Assembly (NCBI RefSeq): GCF_000155735.2
Contig: NC_020908.1
Location: 3,601,001 to 3,665,000 of the forward strand
Direction: 5' to 3'
Source: Octadecabacter arcticus 238
GTDB lineage: Bacteria; Pseudomonadota; Alphaproteobacteria; Rhodobacterales; Rhodobacteraceae
Length of the DNA stretch: 64,000 nucleotides
Shown here: in pieces, positions 1 through 9,822 of the stretch
Numbering within the stretch: position 1 is the first letter of the stretch
How the letters are laid out: each line of letters opens with the position of its first letter
The notes under the pieces: generated by a model
Told to the model about the DNA's origin: nothing
Database searches by the model: none
Seen by the model: only the letters and a program-made list of their open reading frames with translations
Translations under genes and position numbers: made by a program

Positions 1-131
1 CGTGATGGTATCCGCAAGGGTTGTTATGACCACACTTAGCACCTTTCAAAATTCTTTACCGCTAAGATAGGTGGCCGCCAACCCGATGTGTAGGGATTGA
101 TTTCACCAACCAGCACGCCTAAGCCGAGTCC
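1..131. other. Window edge, no gene recognised
   Basis: The sequence before truA shows no convincing open frame on either strand. A frame antisense to the 5' part of truA runs through it but has no family resemblance. It may hold the end of an upstream gene cut by the window edge and the truA promoter. Confidence 0.5.
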
Positions 132-902
132 ATGCCCAGATACGCGCTCAAAATTGAATACGACGGCGCACCGTTTTGCGGCTGGCAGCGTCAAACCAGC
201 GATCCGTCGGTTCAGGGCGCGATAGAAGCTGCATTGGCAAAACTGGAACCGCGCGAACACAAGATTGGCGCAGCAGGGCGTACAGATGCCGGGGTGCACG
301 CCTTGGGGCAAGTGGCGCATTGCGATATGGACAAAGCTTGGGATGCGTTCCGCCTGTCCGAGGCGTTGAATTTCCATCTTAAGCCCGCGCCGATTTCTAT
401 CGTCGCCTGCGCACAGGTGTCAGATGATTGGCACGCGCGCTTTTCAGCGCTTGAGCGGCGTTATTTGTTTCGGTTGGTGAACCGCCGCGCGCCTTTGGTG
501 TTGGAGGTGGGCAAGGTCTGGCAGGTCGGCCAAAAACTGGACGGGGCTTTGATGCAGGCGGGTGCAGATCGTCTGCTGGGTCACCATGATTTCACAACAT
601 TTCGATCAACAGTGTGTCAGGCGGACAGCCCGATGCGCACGTTGGACGGGTTGAAAGTGCAACAAGTTACCCGCGTTGATGGCGCACAAGAGTTCCAGTT
701 CCACGTGCGCGCGCGATCTTTCCTGCACAACCAGGTGCGCAGCTTTGTCGGCACACTGGAACGGGTCGGCGCAGGCGCGTGGACGCCCGATGATGTGACG
801 GCCGCATTAAACGCCCGCGACCGCACCGCCTGCGGACCGGTTTGCCCACCGCATGGGTTATACTTGGCCGGCGTCAGCTACCCCGAAGACCCGTTTGCCT
901 GA
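132..902 (+). CDS. truA: tRNA pseudouridine(38-40) synthase TruA
   Basis: The 256-residue product has the normal length and layout of TruA, which isomerises uridines 38-40 in the anticodon stem of many tRNAs. The N-terminus carries the family start [18 protein letters not shown], and the catalytic aspartate lies in the conserved [14 protein letters not shown] block near residues 48-61. The C-terminal half holds the [13 protein letters not shown] block that packs against the active site. The chosen ATG is the first in frame and gives a full-length enzyme. The gene is convergent with the DUF3726-like gene, with six bases between the stops, so it is probably transcribed alone or with genes left of the window. 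Recognition is by family motifs. Confidence 0.95.
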   Translation: MPRYALKIEYDGAPFCGWQRQTSDPSVQGAIEAALAKLEPREHKIGAAGRTDAGVHALGQVAHCDMDKAWDAFRLSEALNFHLKPAPISIVACAQVSDDWHARFSALERRYLFRLVNRRAPLVLEVGKVWQVGQKLDGALMQAGADRLLGHHDFTTFRSTVCQADSPMRTLDGLKVQQVTRVDGAQEFQFHVRARSFLHNQVRSFVGTLERVGAGAWTPDDVTAALNARDRTACGPVCPPHGLYLAGVSYPEDPFA

Positions 903-908
903 ACGCGG

Positions 909-1400
909 TTAGTCGTTGTCCGTCAGCCCTGCACCAGCCCCACCAATGCGGGAGCTTTCGGTTTCCGGGACCAAGGTTTTCGCCGCCATATCAGTAAGGT
1001 GACCGTTGAGTGCGGCAGGTATGACACGCCGTCCTTTGCTTGAATGCACGACGGATTTTGTCCGTTCAAACCGCTGGAATACCGCGCCCGTTGATGTGGC
1101 ATCCCAAATCAGAGTTTGCCCTGTGTGATGTTCAATTGATGCGACATAGGCATCAACTGTTGCACGATCCGCGACGACAGTTTGCGGCCCGTCGCCCGCT
1201 GCGACAAGGTCAAGTGCCGTCGGGATAGCAATTGCCGCGCCGCCCTTGTGACAAGGACAAATCGCAAGCTGGTCCAGATCGAGGAAGGCAGTCGCCTTCG
1301 CCAAATCCTCAGCCAGACCAAGCGACAGACCGCCGCCGCGCGCGGCCTTTAGAACCAGCGCCTCGATCTCATTGGCGGATTTCTCAAAGCGGTCAGTCAT
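909..1400 (-). CDS. DUF3726-like protein
   Basis: A 163-residue soluble protein without signal peptide or membrane segment. The N-terminus (KSANEIEALVLKAARGGGLS followed by LGLAEDLAKATAFL) matches my memory of the DUF3726 family, whose members start with an NEIE...KAARG.G block; the biochemical role is unknown. A short CPCHKGG stretch near residue 50 has two cysteines and a histidine. Its ATG overlaps the stop of the upstream 550-residue protein by four bases, so the two are translationally coupled. They form one minus-strand unit with the M19 dipeptidase-like gene. The DUF assignment is moderately sure; a function cannot be given. Confidence 0.7.
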   Translation of the reverse strand: MTDRFEKSANEIEALVLKAARGGGLSLGLAEDLAKATAFLDLDQLAICPCHKGGAAIAIPTALDLVAAGDGPQTVVADRATVDAYVASIEHHTGQTLIWDATSTGAVFQRFERTKSVVHSSKGRRVIPAALNGHLTDMAAKTLVPETESSRIGGAGAGLTDND

Positions 1401-3043
1401 GCGTCAAACGTGGGCAGCCACCAGTTGTCGGCGTTGCCCAATTCATCGCGTAAGGGTGCGCCTTGGCATAGGGTGATCCGCGTCCAACGGTCCGATTTAG
1501 GGTCAAACTTGGCCGCTCCAAAGAACCCTAATTTGCAACGCAACATATCAATTGGCAAACACGCCCGCCCGATCAGATTGTCACGAATTTCCGCATAGGG
1601 CGCGCCGTCAAGCGACTGCACCCGTCGCACCGCCGCGCGGTGTTCAGGGTGGCGTGCCAACAGTTGCGCAACGCTGCCGCCATTCTGCAAATGCGGCACT
1701 AAACCTGCAACCTGACGGGCAATGTCGAGCGGGCTTTCCAATGCGGCACCGTCTTCCTTGTGGCGCAAACCAAGGCGTGGCTCGGCCTTTGCCTCGGATA
1801 CATACCAGAACTGGTGGCACGCCTCGGGTTGATCGTAATCACACATCGCCCAGGCCCAATCTCGGTCAATCAGGGCCTGTAAGTCTGCGCAGGTCATCGA
1901 CGGATCAAGCGTTGCGTGCTGTTCGGTCGCCATACTGGCGCATAAATCATCGACCAGATTCCCGAACGGTTCGATCAACAGCGCCGCGAGGCATTCTTGC
2001 GTGTCGATAGAAAATTTCGCCGATGCCAACCACAAATGATCAAGCGGCATCCGTCCTGTCATAGCGTCTGGCGTCATCAGCGCGGCCAGTTGCGGCCATT
2101 CGCGGCGCATCTGGTCGATGCGTTGCTGCCCGATGTGATCAGGAACCTGCCATTCCGACAGGTGCTGCGCGGCGCGTTTGACCAGGTCATAAATAACCTC
2201 AATCTGCGCATCCTCTAGGGTTTCAATCGCACGCACCCGCGCCAATGCAGTTTCGCGCGCTGTGATCCACGCGTTCAACAGCATTGGATGTGAAACCAAG
2301 AACGGGGCCATCCCCAACCCCGTTGAATTCCCAATCCCCAGATGCCGTTTCAGATGCGCATCAAGCGGTGCACCGCCAACATGTTCAACCAGATCATGTG
2401 TGAAGCCGCGGATCAGCCACACCGTGAGCATTTCAGCCATGAACGGCCCGCCCATGCCGTCGCGGGTGGCGAACACATCGCGGTCCGCGATGCCAAACTT
2501 GCCGTTGCCGTAAACGGCTGTGGTGCGCATCAAATACCCTGTTGAGCGGACCAAGTCCGCGTCCGGTTGCTGGCCTGCCCGAAGCCGTTCAACCGTGTGG
2601 GCAAACAGGCGAACTGATTTGTTGGCGCGGCTCAGAACGAGATCACGCGCCGTGAAACGCGCCGCTTCTTGCAAGGGCGCGGTTGCCACGATCCGTGCGA
2701 TTTCATCCGCACACGGCACCCCGTCATACAAAACATACGCAGTGTCCCACGCTGACGCGATCACGCGGTCGGTGCGCAGTTCGGGCGGCAAATCTGTCGA
2801 CACTGCGACCAGCGAATAGACATGTCCGCCAAATGTGACCGAATAAACCGCATGCCCGAACCCGTCGCCGTCCATGGCCCAAACAGGTCGAGCAACTTGC
2901 GCATTTTCCGCGGAAAGGCGGCGCAAAAGGACACGTAGAAACGACAATCGCGTCGGGAACGATGCCCCCATGCGCCGCAAACGCATCACAACGTCGGGCG
3001 CGCGAAGGGCAATCTGTGGCAAAGGTGTGGGTTGATCCAGCAT
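1397..3043 (-). CDS. Conserved protein of unknown function, operon partner of M19-like gene
   Basis: A protein of about 548 residues with no signal peptide, no membrane helices and no motif I recognise. It is rich in conserved-looking blocks such as MDGDGFGHAVYSVTFGGHVY near the N-terminus and a Cys/Trp-rich patch (RDWAWAMCDYDQPEACHQFW) near the C-terminus. The frame is open to 3070, but the ATG at 3043 has an AGGA seven bases upstream, so I chose it. It overlaps the DUF3726-like gene by four bases and lies about 120 bases downstream of the M19-like gene, all on the same strand. The trio probably shares one pathway. A link to methylamine or betaine catabolism is possible because similar M19-like genes occur in such clusters, but that is from memory and unproven. 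Confidence 0.75.
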   Translation of the reverse strand: MLDQPTPLPQIALRAPDVVMRLRRMGASFPTRLSFLRVLLRRLSAENAQVARPVWAMDGDGFGHAVYSVTFGGHVYSLVAVSTDLPPELRTDRVIASAWDTAYVLYDGVPCADEIARIVATAPLQEAARFTARDLVLSRANKSVRLFAHTVERLRAGQQPDADLVRSTGYLMRTTAVYGNGKFGIADRDVFATRDGMGGPFMAEMLTVWLIRGFTHDLVEHVGGAPLDAHLKRHLGIGNSTGLGMAPFLVSHPMLLNAWITARETALARVRAIETLEDAQIEVIYDLVKRAAQHLSEWQVPDHIGQQRIDQMRREWPQLAALMTPDAMTGRMPLDHLWLASAKFSIDTQECLAALLIEPFGNLVDDLCASMATEQHATLDPSMTCADLQALIDRDWAWAMCDYDQPEACHQFWYVSEAKAEPRLGLRHKEDGAALESPLDIARQVAGLVPHLQNGGSVAQLLARHPEHRAAVRRVQSLDGAPYAEIRDNLIGRACLPIDMLRCKLGFFGAAKFDPKSDRWTRITLCQGAPLRDELGNADNWWLPTFDA

Positions 3044-3165
3044 TGCTGCATCCTGCCAGAGTGCTTTCATCCGTCAAAGCCAAAAACCACTGATCCGTGT
3101 TCAAAAGCGACGTATTCGACCCTGCGCCAATAAGACATCGCGTGTGGCGCAGCCACGCCATTGTA

Positions 3166-4149
3166 TCAGCTGTTGGCGGGGCCGAAATTCTCACCATAAA
3201 AACGGTACCAATTGTCGCCCATAATTCCGTCGACTTCGCTGTCTGACATGCCAACGGCGGCAAATCCCGCACGGATATTGCCAAAATCACGGTTGTCGCC
3301 AAACCAGCTTGGCATGGCTGGGAAACCCGCCGCGTCGGCGGTTCCCTCGCCGTAATCCATGGCCTTTGACCATCGCCCGACGCGCATCCATTCGACGATG
3401 CTGTCCGGCTGATCTTGACACAGGTCGCTGCCGATCCCGAGATTTTCGGCCCCGTAGCGCGATGCGGCGTCCGCAACCATCTGGCAGAAATTTTCAATTG
3501 TGCAGTCCGATCCAGACTGAAGATGGTGCGGATAAACCGAAAAGCCCATCATACCACCCTGCGCGACAAGGGATTTGATTACATCGTCGCCAAAATTACG
3601 GCGTGCAGGATGCCACCAGCTGGGGTTCGCGTGGGTGATCGCGATGGGCCGCGACGACGCATCGATGGCTTGCAATGTAGATCGATCGCCCGAATGGCTC
3701 ATATCGACGACAAGCCCGACACGGTTCATTTCGGCCACAGCTTGCACGCCAAAACGGGTCAGGCCTGTGTCATTTGCCTCGTAACATCCGCTCGCCAGTA
3801 AGGATTGGTTGTTATAGCTCAACTGCATGAACCGCACGCCCAGTTGATGCACTATTTCAATCAGACCAATGTCATCTTCAATAGGGCTGGGGTTCTGGAA
3901 GCCAAAGAGAATCGCGGTGCGGCCTGTTGCGCGCGCCATGTCCACATCACCCATTGTAGTTGCGCGCATAATAAGATCTGGAAATTGTTCAAACCGGCGG
4001 TTCCATGCCTCAAGTTGCAGCACCATTTCGCGGAAACTCTCGTGGTAGGTGATCGTCACATGGACGGCGTCAACGCTACCTTCCCGCATCTGGCGGAAAA
4101 TCTTTTCAGACCAATTGGCGTACTGCAAATTATCAATCAAATATCCCAT
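3166..4149 (-). CDS. M19 (renal dipeptidase) family protein with altered metal site
   Basis: About 327 residues with the fold signature of membrane/renal dipeptidases: the GLTRFG..AVAEMNRVGLVVDMSHSG block and ITHANP supply the two histidines that correspond to the beta-metal ligands of M19 enzymes. The two other ligand sites look replaced. Where M19 enzymes have the N-terminal His-x-Asp there is LIDNLQYANWSE, and where the bridging glutamate (EG) is expected there is FGFQNP. No signal peptide is present, so it is cytoplasmic, unlike the secreted enzymes. ATG at 4149 is preferred because homologues I recall start with GYLIDNLQ; an in-frame ATG also exists at 4167. It heads a minus-strand unit with two unknown genes. 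Dipeptidase activity should not be assumed. Confidence 0.85.
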   Translation of the reverse strand: MGYLIDNLQYANWSEKIFRQMREGSVDAVHVTITYHESFREMVLQLEAWNRRFEQFPDLIMRATTMGDVDMARATGRTAILFGFQNPSPIEDDIGLIEIVHQLGVRFMQLSYNNQSLLASGCYEANDTGLTRFGVQAVAEMNRVGLVVDMSHSGDRSTLQAIDASSRPIAITHANPSWWHPARRNFGDDVIKSLVAQGGMMGFSVYPHHLQSGSDCTIENFCQMVADAASRYGAENLGIGSDLCQDQPDSIVEWMRVGRWSKAMDYGEGTADAAGFPAMPSWFGDNRDFGNIRAGFAAVGMSDSEVDGIMGDNWYRFYGENFGPANS

Positions 4150-4285
4150 GTGCGCACCCTGCCCCATCTATCGCGAAAATGCCAAAAATTGTGATCGGCA
4201 AGGGAACGGTTAAGGGGCCTTTTGCATTTCGTCTACGCATCTTGTTTGGTATGAAGTTGTAGAGACTTTTGACGAGCAGGCAAAT

Positions 4286-6067
4286 ATGCGCAAATTGATC
4301 CCTATTCTGGCTTTGATGTCATGGGTGATCCCGTCAGGGTCCTCGTCGCAAGACGTGCGTTTGGATGCCCCACAAGCTGACGAAGAACTGCAAACGATTT
4401 TGACCGCCGCCTCACTGACATTGGCGCTTGAACGCGATGGTGCAGATGCGCCGCAGGATTATGTCGCCGCGGCGCGGGCCGACTATCGCCGGCTGCTGAC
4501 GGGGCTGTACGCAGAAGGATTCTACGGCGGCACTATTTCCATTTTTATCGACGGAATCGAAGCCTCGGGGATTGACCCGTTGGTACCGCGCGGGTCGGTC
4601 AAAACCGTCGTGTTGTCGGTGACACCGGGACCACGGTTCACATTCGGGCGTGCAGACATCGAACCATTGGCGCGCGCGACGCAGATGCCAGAAGCCTTCA
4701 CAACCGGCAACACCGCGCGTTCGGATGATATCAGTGACGCCGCGAGCGCTGCCGTCGTTGGTTGGCGCAACGCGGGCCACCCTTTAGCGCAAACCGACGG
4801 GCAAACGATTACTGCGCGCCATGACGACGAAAAGCTTGATGTGGCGATTGTCATCGCCCCTGGGCCTGAGCTCCGGTTTGGCAACGTCGTGGTGACAGGA
4901 AATGGCGCCGTGCGCACCGATCGCGTACGCGACATCGCGGGTCTGCCAACGGGAACATTTGATCCCGACGCAATTGTGCGCGCAGAGGCGAACTTGCGCC
5001 GCACCGGTGCGTTCACAGCAGCCGCACTCATCGAGGGCGACGCGGCTGTCGGTAGCACCCTGCCAATGACCATTGCCGTCGTCGAACAAACATCGCGCAG
5101 AATTGGCGCGGGTGTCGAATATTCGACGGTGTCAGGATTGACCCTGTCGGGGTACTGGTTGCATCGCAACCTGCTTGGCGGCGCGGAGCGGTTCCGCGTT
5201 GACGGTGAAATTACAGGGCTGTCTGGCGGCACTGGTGGCATAGATTACAGCCTTGGTGCTTCCTATTTGCGCCCTGCAACATTTCGCCAAGACACCGATC
5301 TTTATATTAATACAAATATCGCCCAGCTCGACGAACCGTCGTTCTTTGAGCGCGACGCGAGCATTGAAGCCGGCATTGTCCGCCGCATTTATGACGACGT
5401 GATCTTGGAATACGGGCTTGGTTATACCGTCGGCGAAGTGTCTGACGATCTGGGTGACCGAACCTACAGCCTGATTTACGCGCCACTTGAAGGCACAGTT
5501 GATCGGCGCAACGACGCGCTTAATCCGACGTTTGGATATTATGCTGACCTTTTGGTTGCACCGTTTTTGAGCCTGAATGGCGCCGACAGCGGCGCACGCA
5601 TTTACGGTGATGGCCGAATTTATCGCAGCATTGGCCAAGACGACCGCGTCACGCTGGCCTTGCGTGGCCAAATCGGGTCAATCCTTGGTGCAGATGCGGC
5701 GGATGTGCCGGCCAGCTACTTATTTTATTCCGGTGGTGGCGGCACTGTCCGTGGGCAGCCGTATCAATCCCTTGCAGTGGATTTGGGCGGCGGCAATGAA
5801 ATTGGCGGCACCTCGTTTTTCGGCGCTCAATTTGAGGCGCGCGTGGATATCACCGATAGCATTGGCGTTGTCGGATTTTACGACACAGGTTTTGTCGGCG
5901 CCGACGCAATCCCGTTTGAAAATGGTGATTGGCATGCCGGTGCAGGGCTTGGATTGCGCTACGACACAGGGATTGGTCCGATCCGGTTAGACGTTGCGAC
6001 GCCAGCCTCAGGCGACGAGGCAGGTGAGCGGATTGAGGTCTATATTGGCATAGGGCAATCGTTTTGA
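4286..6067 (+). CDS. tamA: Autotransporter assembly outer-membrane protein TamA (BamA/Omp85 family)
   Basis: The 593-residue precursor begins with a signal peptide (MRKLIPILALMSWVIPSGSSSQ). Residues of about 30-270 form POTRA-type repeats (for example GPELRFGNVVVTGNGAV), and the rest is an Omp85 beta-barrel ending in the terminal phenylalanine (IGIGQSF) needed for outer-membrane insertion. The barrel contains the conserved GGGGTVRGQPYQSL block, matching the VRGY/F motif of loop 6. TamA works with TamB in outer-membrane protein and lipid transport. The stop overlaps the tamB start by four bases. The 118-base gap to the divergent M19-like gene should hold both promoters. Size and partner make TamA more likely than BamA. 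Confidence 0.92.
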   Translation: MRKLIPILALMSWVIPSGSSSQDVRLDAPQADEELQTILTAASLTLALERDGADAPQDYVAAARADYRRLLTGLYAEGFYGGTISIFIDGIEASGIDPLVPRGSVKTVVLSVTPGPRFTFGRADIEPLARATQMPEAFTTGNTARSDDISDAASAAVVGWRNAGHPLAQTDGQTITARHDDEKLDVAIVIAPGPELRFGNVVVTGNGAVRTDRVRDIAGLPTGTFDPDAIVRAEANLRRTGAFTAAALIEGDAAVGSTLPMTIAVVEQTSRRIGAGVEYSTVSGLTLSGYWLHRNLLGGAERFRVDGEITGLSGGTGGIDYSLGASYLRPATFRQDTDLYINTNIAQLDEPSFFERDASIEAGIVRRIYDDVILEYGLGYTVGEVSDDLGDRTYSLIYAPLEGTVDRRNDALNPTFGYYADLLVAPFLSLNGADSGARIYGDGRIYRSIGQDDRVTLALRGQIGSILGADAADVPASYLFYSGGGGTVRGQPYQSLAVDLGGGNEIGGTSFFGAQFEARVDITDSIGVVGFYDTGFVGADAIPFENGDWHAGAGLGLRYDTGIGPIRLDVATPASGDEAGERIEVYIGIGQSF

Positions 6068-9000
6068 TGCGCATAATTTTGACGCTTTTGTTGGTAACTT
6101 GGGCGGGCTTTGCAGCGGCGCAAAGCGCTGAAGACGACCGCGATTTCATCACTGGCCTGATCGAAGACACTATAAATAACGACGACTTAACGGTCCGTCT
6201 GATCAACTTTCAGGGCGCTTTAAGTTCAGCGGCGACGGCGGATGCCATCACGATTGCCGATCCAGACGGCATTTGGCTGCGCCTTGACGGGCTGACAATT
6301 GACTGGAACCGTTCCGCATTGCTGTCGGGGCGGGTCGAGATTGGTAAGCTCAGCGCGGAGCGGATTGAATTGATCCGCCTGCCCATCGCGAACACCGACA
6401 TGGTTGACCTACCGACGGCAGAAGCCACGCCTTTCAGTCTACCTGACCTGCCTGTGTCCATCGACATTACAGAAATTTCAGCTACCGAAATCGTTCTGAC
6501 CGAAGCCCTACTGGGCGAATCTTTGACGGCGCGCTTTGAGGGGGCTTTGACGCTTGGAGATGGCGCGGGCAGCACAGCTTTCACGCTGGAGCGCACCGAT
6601 AGCAAAGTCGGGCGCTTTATCGTCAATGCAGCTTACGAAAACGAGGCGCGACAGCTTGGGCTATTCCTGCTCGCCGAAGAGGGCCAGAACGGCATCGCCG
6701 CACGGATGTTGAACCTACCAGATCGCCCGTCGGTGAAACTTGAAATCGCGGGCGATGCGCCGTGGGATGGCTTTGTCGGCGATATTGCGTTGACGACGGA
6801 TGACGTAGATCGTATCACAGGCACCGTCCAGCTTTCGCGCCCCTCCGGTAGCATTGATCAGGCCTTTTTTGTGAACATGGAAGGCGATCTGCGCCCGCTG
6901 CTGTCCGATCAATATGACGCGTTCTTCGGCGCCTCAACGGTGCTGCGGGTCGAGGGCACGTCATTCGGGCTGGGCGGGGTGCGTCTTTCCAATATTATCG
7001 TTGCTGCCGATCAACTGGTGCTACGTGGTTCATCGCGCATTGATGCCAACGGCTGGCCGGAAGCGATTGATTTGCGCGGACATCTTGGCACGGGCAGCAC
7101 AGACCGCGTGTTGTTACCCATAGGTGGCGCATCTACCGAAGTCAGCGGCATGTCCTTGAACGTGCAATACGATACGGCAAACGATGACGCATGGACGGGC
7201 GCGTTCGACATCACATCATTGGTGCGCGACGGTGTGTCGGTTGATGCATTGGCCCTGTCAGGTGGTGGCGTGATCGTACCAAGCGGCGTCGGCACCCTTG
7301 GCCGATTTACGGCTGATCTGAACTATGCGGCGCGCGGCCTAGCACTTGCAGATACGACCCTTACAGAAGCAATCGGGTCCGATATTGAGGGCACTTTGGA
7401 TTTCGGCCGCATCGAAGCGGAGCCGTTCATTGTAAACGCCTTGACGATCAACGGTGCGGGTATTCAAGCACAGGGCAGTGCGAGAATCGAGGGGCCGGAG
7501 GAACGGTTCCGCACCCAAGCCGGCATTTCGTTTGAAGCCGAAGATTTCAGCCGTTTTGCTGCCCTTACGGGTCTTGATCTTTCAGGTCGCGGCACGGTGG
7601 ACTTGTCGGGAACGGTGCAGCCTTTTGACGGCATATTTAACTTCGAGATCGCAGCGCAGACCGATGGGCTTTCCATTGGGATCACGCAGGCGGACCCGCT
7701 TTTGGCGGGGACCAGCACGCTGACGCTGGGCGTGGAGCGCGACACGGACGGAACCCGACTGCGCAGCATTGATTTGCGCAATGACGCGGTGCAGGCAACA
7801 GGCAACGCTGACATCACCTCACAAGCCACCAGCGCGAATTTCACCGCACAGATTACAGATCTGAATCTTGTGACGCCAAGCCTGTCTGGTCCCGCGACGC
7901 TGACGGCAGACGTGCAAACCGATACACAAGGCGTGATCACACTCGACGCCGGTGTGACCGCGCCGAGGGCCGAAGCCTCAGCGCAAGGCAACGCATCCCC
8001 CATTGAAGGTGGCTATGTTGTTCGCGCAGAAGCGGCGATCGCGGTGGATGAACTGGGCGCCTACAGAGATCTGGTGGGGCAACAGATTGGCGGCGGTCTG
8101 TCGGTTGCTTTGGATGGCACATTCACCACCACCACGGGTGCGATGAACGCAGATGTCAGGGCCCGCACGCAAGACCTGCGCGCAGGATCATCCGCACTTG
8201 ATCGGGTGTTGGCGGGTCTGGGTCGGATCGACGCGGATGTCAGCCTGTCTGAGGCCGGACGCCTGCGACTTGACGCCATTGACGTGGTGTTCCCGAACCT
8301 GACAGCAGGCGGCACGGTTGCCACGTCGGGAACGGACACAGTCGCCAATCTGTCCGTCCGGTTGCGCGACATTGCCCTGCTGGTATCAGACTTTTCCGGC
8401 CCGCTGGTCGCTGACATCACCGCCCGCCAAGACCCGGCTGGCTGGGCCGTCACAGGGGACGCCACAGGACCCGTGGGGACGGCCGCGCGGGCAACGGGGC
8501 GCATTTCAAACGCTGGTCAGCTGAACATGTCGCTCACAGGGTCCGCACCACTGGACCTTGCCAACCTTTATATTGCGCCACACCAGATCAACGGCCTCGC
8601 TAGGTTTGATCTATCGATAAATGGTCCAGCAGACCTAAGTTCGGTGCGCGGTCCTGTGACGATCAGCAATGCGCGATTGGCTGCGCCGAACCTGCAACAG
8701 GCTGTTGAAGACATTAACGGCACGCTGCTGCTTGCGGGAGGGACAGTTCGTCTTGATATTCGCGGCACCAGTGCAGAGGGTGGAACCGTGGCGCTATCGG
8801 GACCCGTTGATCTATCGTCGCCCTTTCAGGCGGCGCTGACAGCGCAGCTCGGTGATGTCGTGCTGCGTGATCCGACGTTGTACCGCGCAACGGCAAATGG
8901 CCAAGTGACCGTGAACGGTCCCCTTGCTGGCGGTGCGGCAATCGCGGGGACAATCGATCTTGGGGCGGTCGAAGTGCAGGTGCCGTCCACTGGCGTCAGC

Positions 9001-9819
9001 GCTCTTGGCAGCTTGCCAGAGGTCACCCATCTTGGCCCGCGCATGGATATTCGCACCACCCTTGATCGCGCGGGCGTCGGAGGGACCCCGTCAACCGAAC
9101 TCCAGACCCGCGCCGGCCCCGATTTTCCAATCAATCTGTTGATCCGCGCGCCGTCGCGTATCTTTGTGCGTGGTCGCGGACTGGACGCCGAACTCGGTGG
9201 CCAGCTTCGTCTAACCGGAAGCCTGAAAACGCTGGTGCCGATCGGGCGTTTTGATCTGGTGCGGGGCCGGCTGAGCATTCTGGGCCAGCGGTTTGATCTA
9301 GACGAAGGGTTTGCCCAACTTCAGGGCGATTTCACGCCGTTCTTGCGCCTTGTCGCAACAACGGAAGCCGGCACTGGCACCTTGGTCAGTATCATAATAG
9401 AGGGCCCTGCCGATAACATCGACGTGCGGTTCGAAAGTGTCCCTGACCTGCCGCAAGATGAAGTGTTGGCGCAACTGCTGTTTGGTCGCGACATTTCATC
9501 AATCTCACCGCTTCAGGCCGTGCAACTGGCGTCTGCTGTGGCGACCTTGGCGGGCAATGGGGGGGGCGGTGTGGTGGCAAACCTGCGCGAAGGGCTTGAT
9601 CTGGACGATCTGGATTTCGTGACCGATGAGGACGGCAATGCCGGTGTTCGCGCGGGCAAGTATCTGTCCGAAAACGTCTATACCGACGTGATAATCGGGT
9701 CAGACGGGACATCCGAGATCAACCTGAACGTCGACATTGATAACAATTTTACCGCGCGTGGGTCAGTTGGATCTGACGGGGACACCAGCGTCGGGATTTT
9801 CTTTGAACGCGACTATTAA
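6064..9819 (+). CDS. tamB: Translocation and assembly module protein TamB
   Basis: A 1251-residue protein with an N-terminal signal anchor (MMRIILTLLLVTWAGFAAAQ), a long repetitive beta-rich middle made of AsmA/TamB-like segments, and the conserved C-terminal DUF490 domain (about residues 1000-1251, including LTGSLKTLVPIGRFDLVRGR and LLFGRDISSISPLQAVQLAS). TamB spans the periplasm between the inner membrane and the TamA barrel. The gene overlaps tamA by four bases, so the two are translationally coupled. The length is within the usual range. The product ends three bases before the stop of the convergent oppF gene, with no visible terminator between them, so antisense read-through in both directions is possible. 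Confidence 0.93.
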   Translation: MMRIILTLLLVTWAGFAAAQSAEDDRDFITGLIEDTINNDDLTVRLINFQGALSSAATADAITIADPDGIWLRLDGLTIDWNRSALLSGRVEIGKLSAERIELIRLPIANTDMVDLPTAEATPFSLPDLPVSIDITEISATEIVLTEALLGESLTARFEGALTLGDGAGSTAFTLERTDSKVGRFIVNAAYENEARQLGLFLLAEEGQNGIAARMLNLPDRPSVKLEIAGDAPWDGFVGDIALTTDDVDRITGTVQLSRPSGSIDQAFFVNMEGDLRPLLSDQYDAFFGASTVLRVEGTSFGLGGVRLSNIIVAADQLVLRGSSRIDANGWPEAIDLRGHLGTGSTDRVLLPIGGASTEVSGMSLNVQYDTANDDAWTGAFDITSLVRDGVSVDALALSGGGVIVPSGVGTLGRFTADLNYAARGLALADTTLTEAIGSDIEGTLDFGRIEAEPFIVNALTINGAGIQAQGSARIEGPEERFRTQAGISFEAEDFSRFAALTGLDLSGRGTVDLSGTVQPFDGIFNFEIAAQTDGLSIGITQADPLLAGTSTLTLGVERDTDGTRLRSIDLRNDAVQATGNADITSQATSANFTAQITDLNLVTPSLSGPATLTADVQTDTQGVITLDAGVTAPRAEASAQGNASPIEGGYVVRAEAAIAVDELGAYRDLVGQQIGGGLSVALDGTFTTTTGAMNADVRARTQDLRAGSSALDRVLAGLGRIDADVSLSEAGRLRLDAIDVVFPNLTAGGTVATSGTDTVANLSVRLRDIALLVSDFSGPLVADITARQDPAGWAVTGDATGPVGTAARATGRISNAGQLNMSLTGSAPLDLANLYIAPHQINGLARFDLSINGPADLSSVRGPVTISNARLAAPNLQQAVEDINGTLLLAGGTVRLDIRGTSAEGGTVALSGPVDLSSPFQAALTAQLGDVVLRDPTLYRATANGQVTVNGPLAGGAAIAGTIDLGAVEVQVPSTGVSALGSLPEVTHLGPRMDIRTTLDRAGVGGTPSTELQTRAGPDFPINLLIRAPSRIFVRGRGLDAELGGQLRLTGSLKTLVPIGRFDLVRGRLSILGQRFDLDEGFAQLQGDFTPFLRLVATTEAGTGTLVSIIIEGPADNIDVRFESVPDLPQDEVLAQLLFGRDISSISPLQAVQLASAVATLAGNGGGGVVANLREGLDLDDLDFVTDEDGNAGVRAGKYLSENVYTDVIIGSDGTSEINLNVDIDNNFTARGSVGSDGDTSVGIFFERDY

Positions 9820-9822
9820 CGC

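Noticed and set aside
2724..3497. 257-codon minus-strand frame overlapping the M19-like and unknown genes
   Set aside because: Overlaps two supported genes on the same strand in another frame, with shadow-like composition.
4522..5241. 239-codon minus-strand frame inside tamA
   Set aside because: Ser/Pro/Arg-rich composition typical of an antisense shadow.
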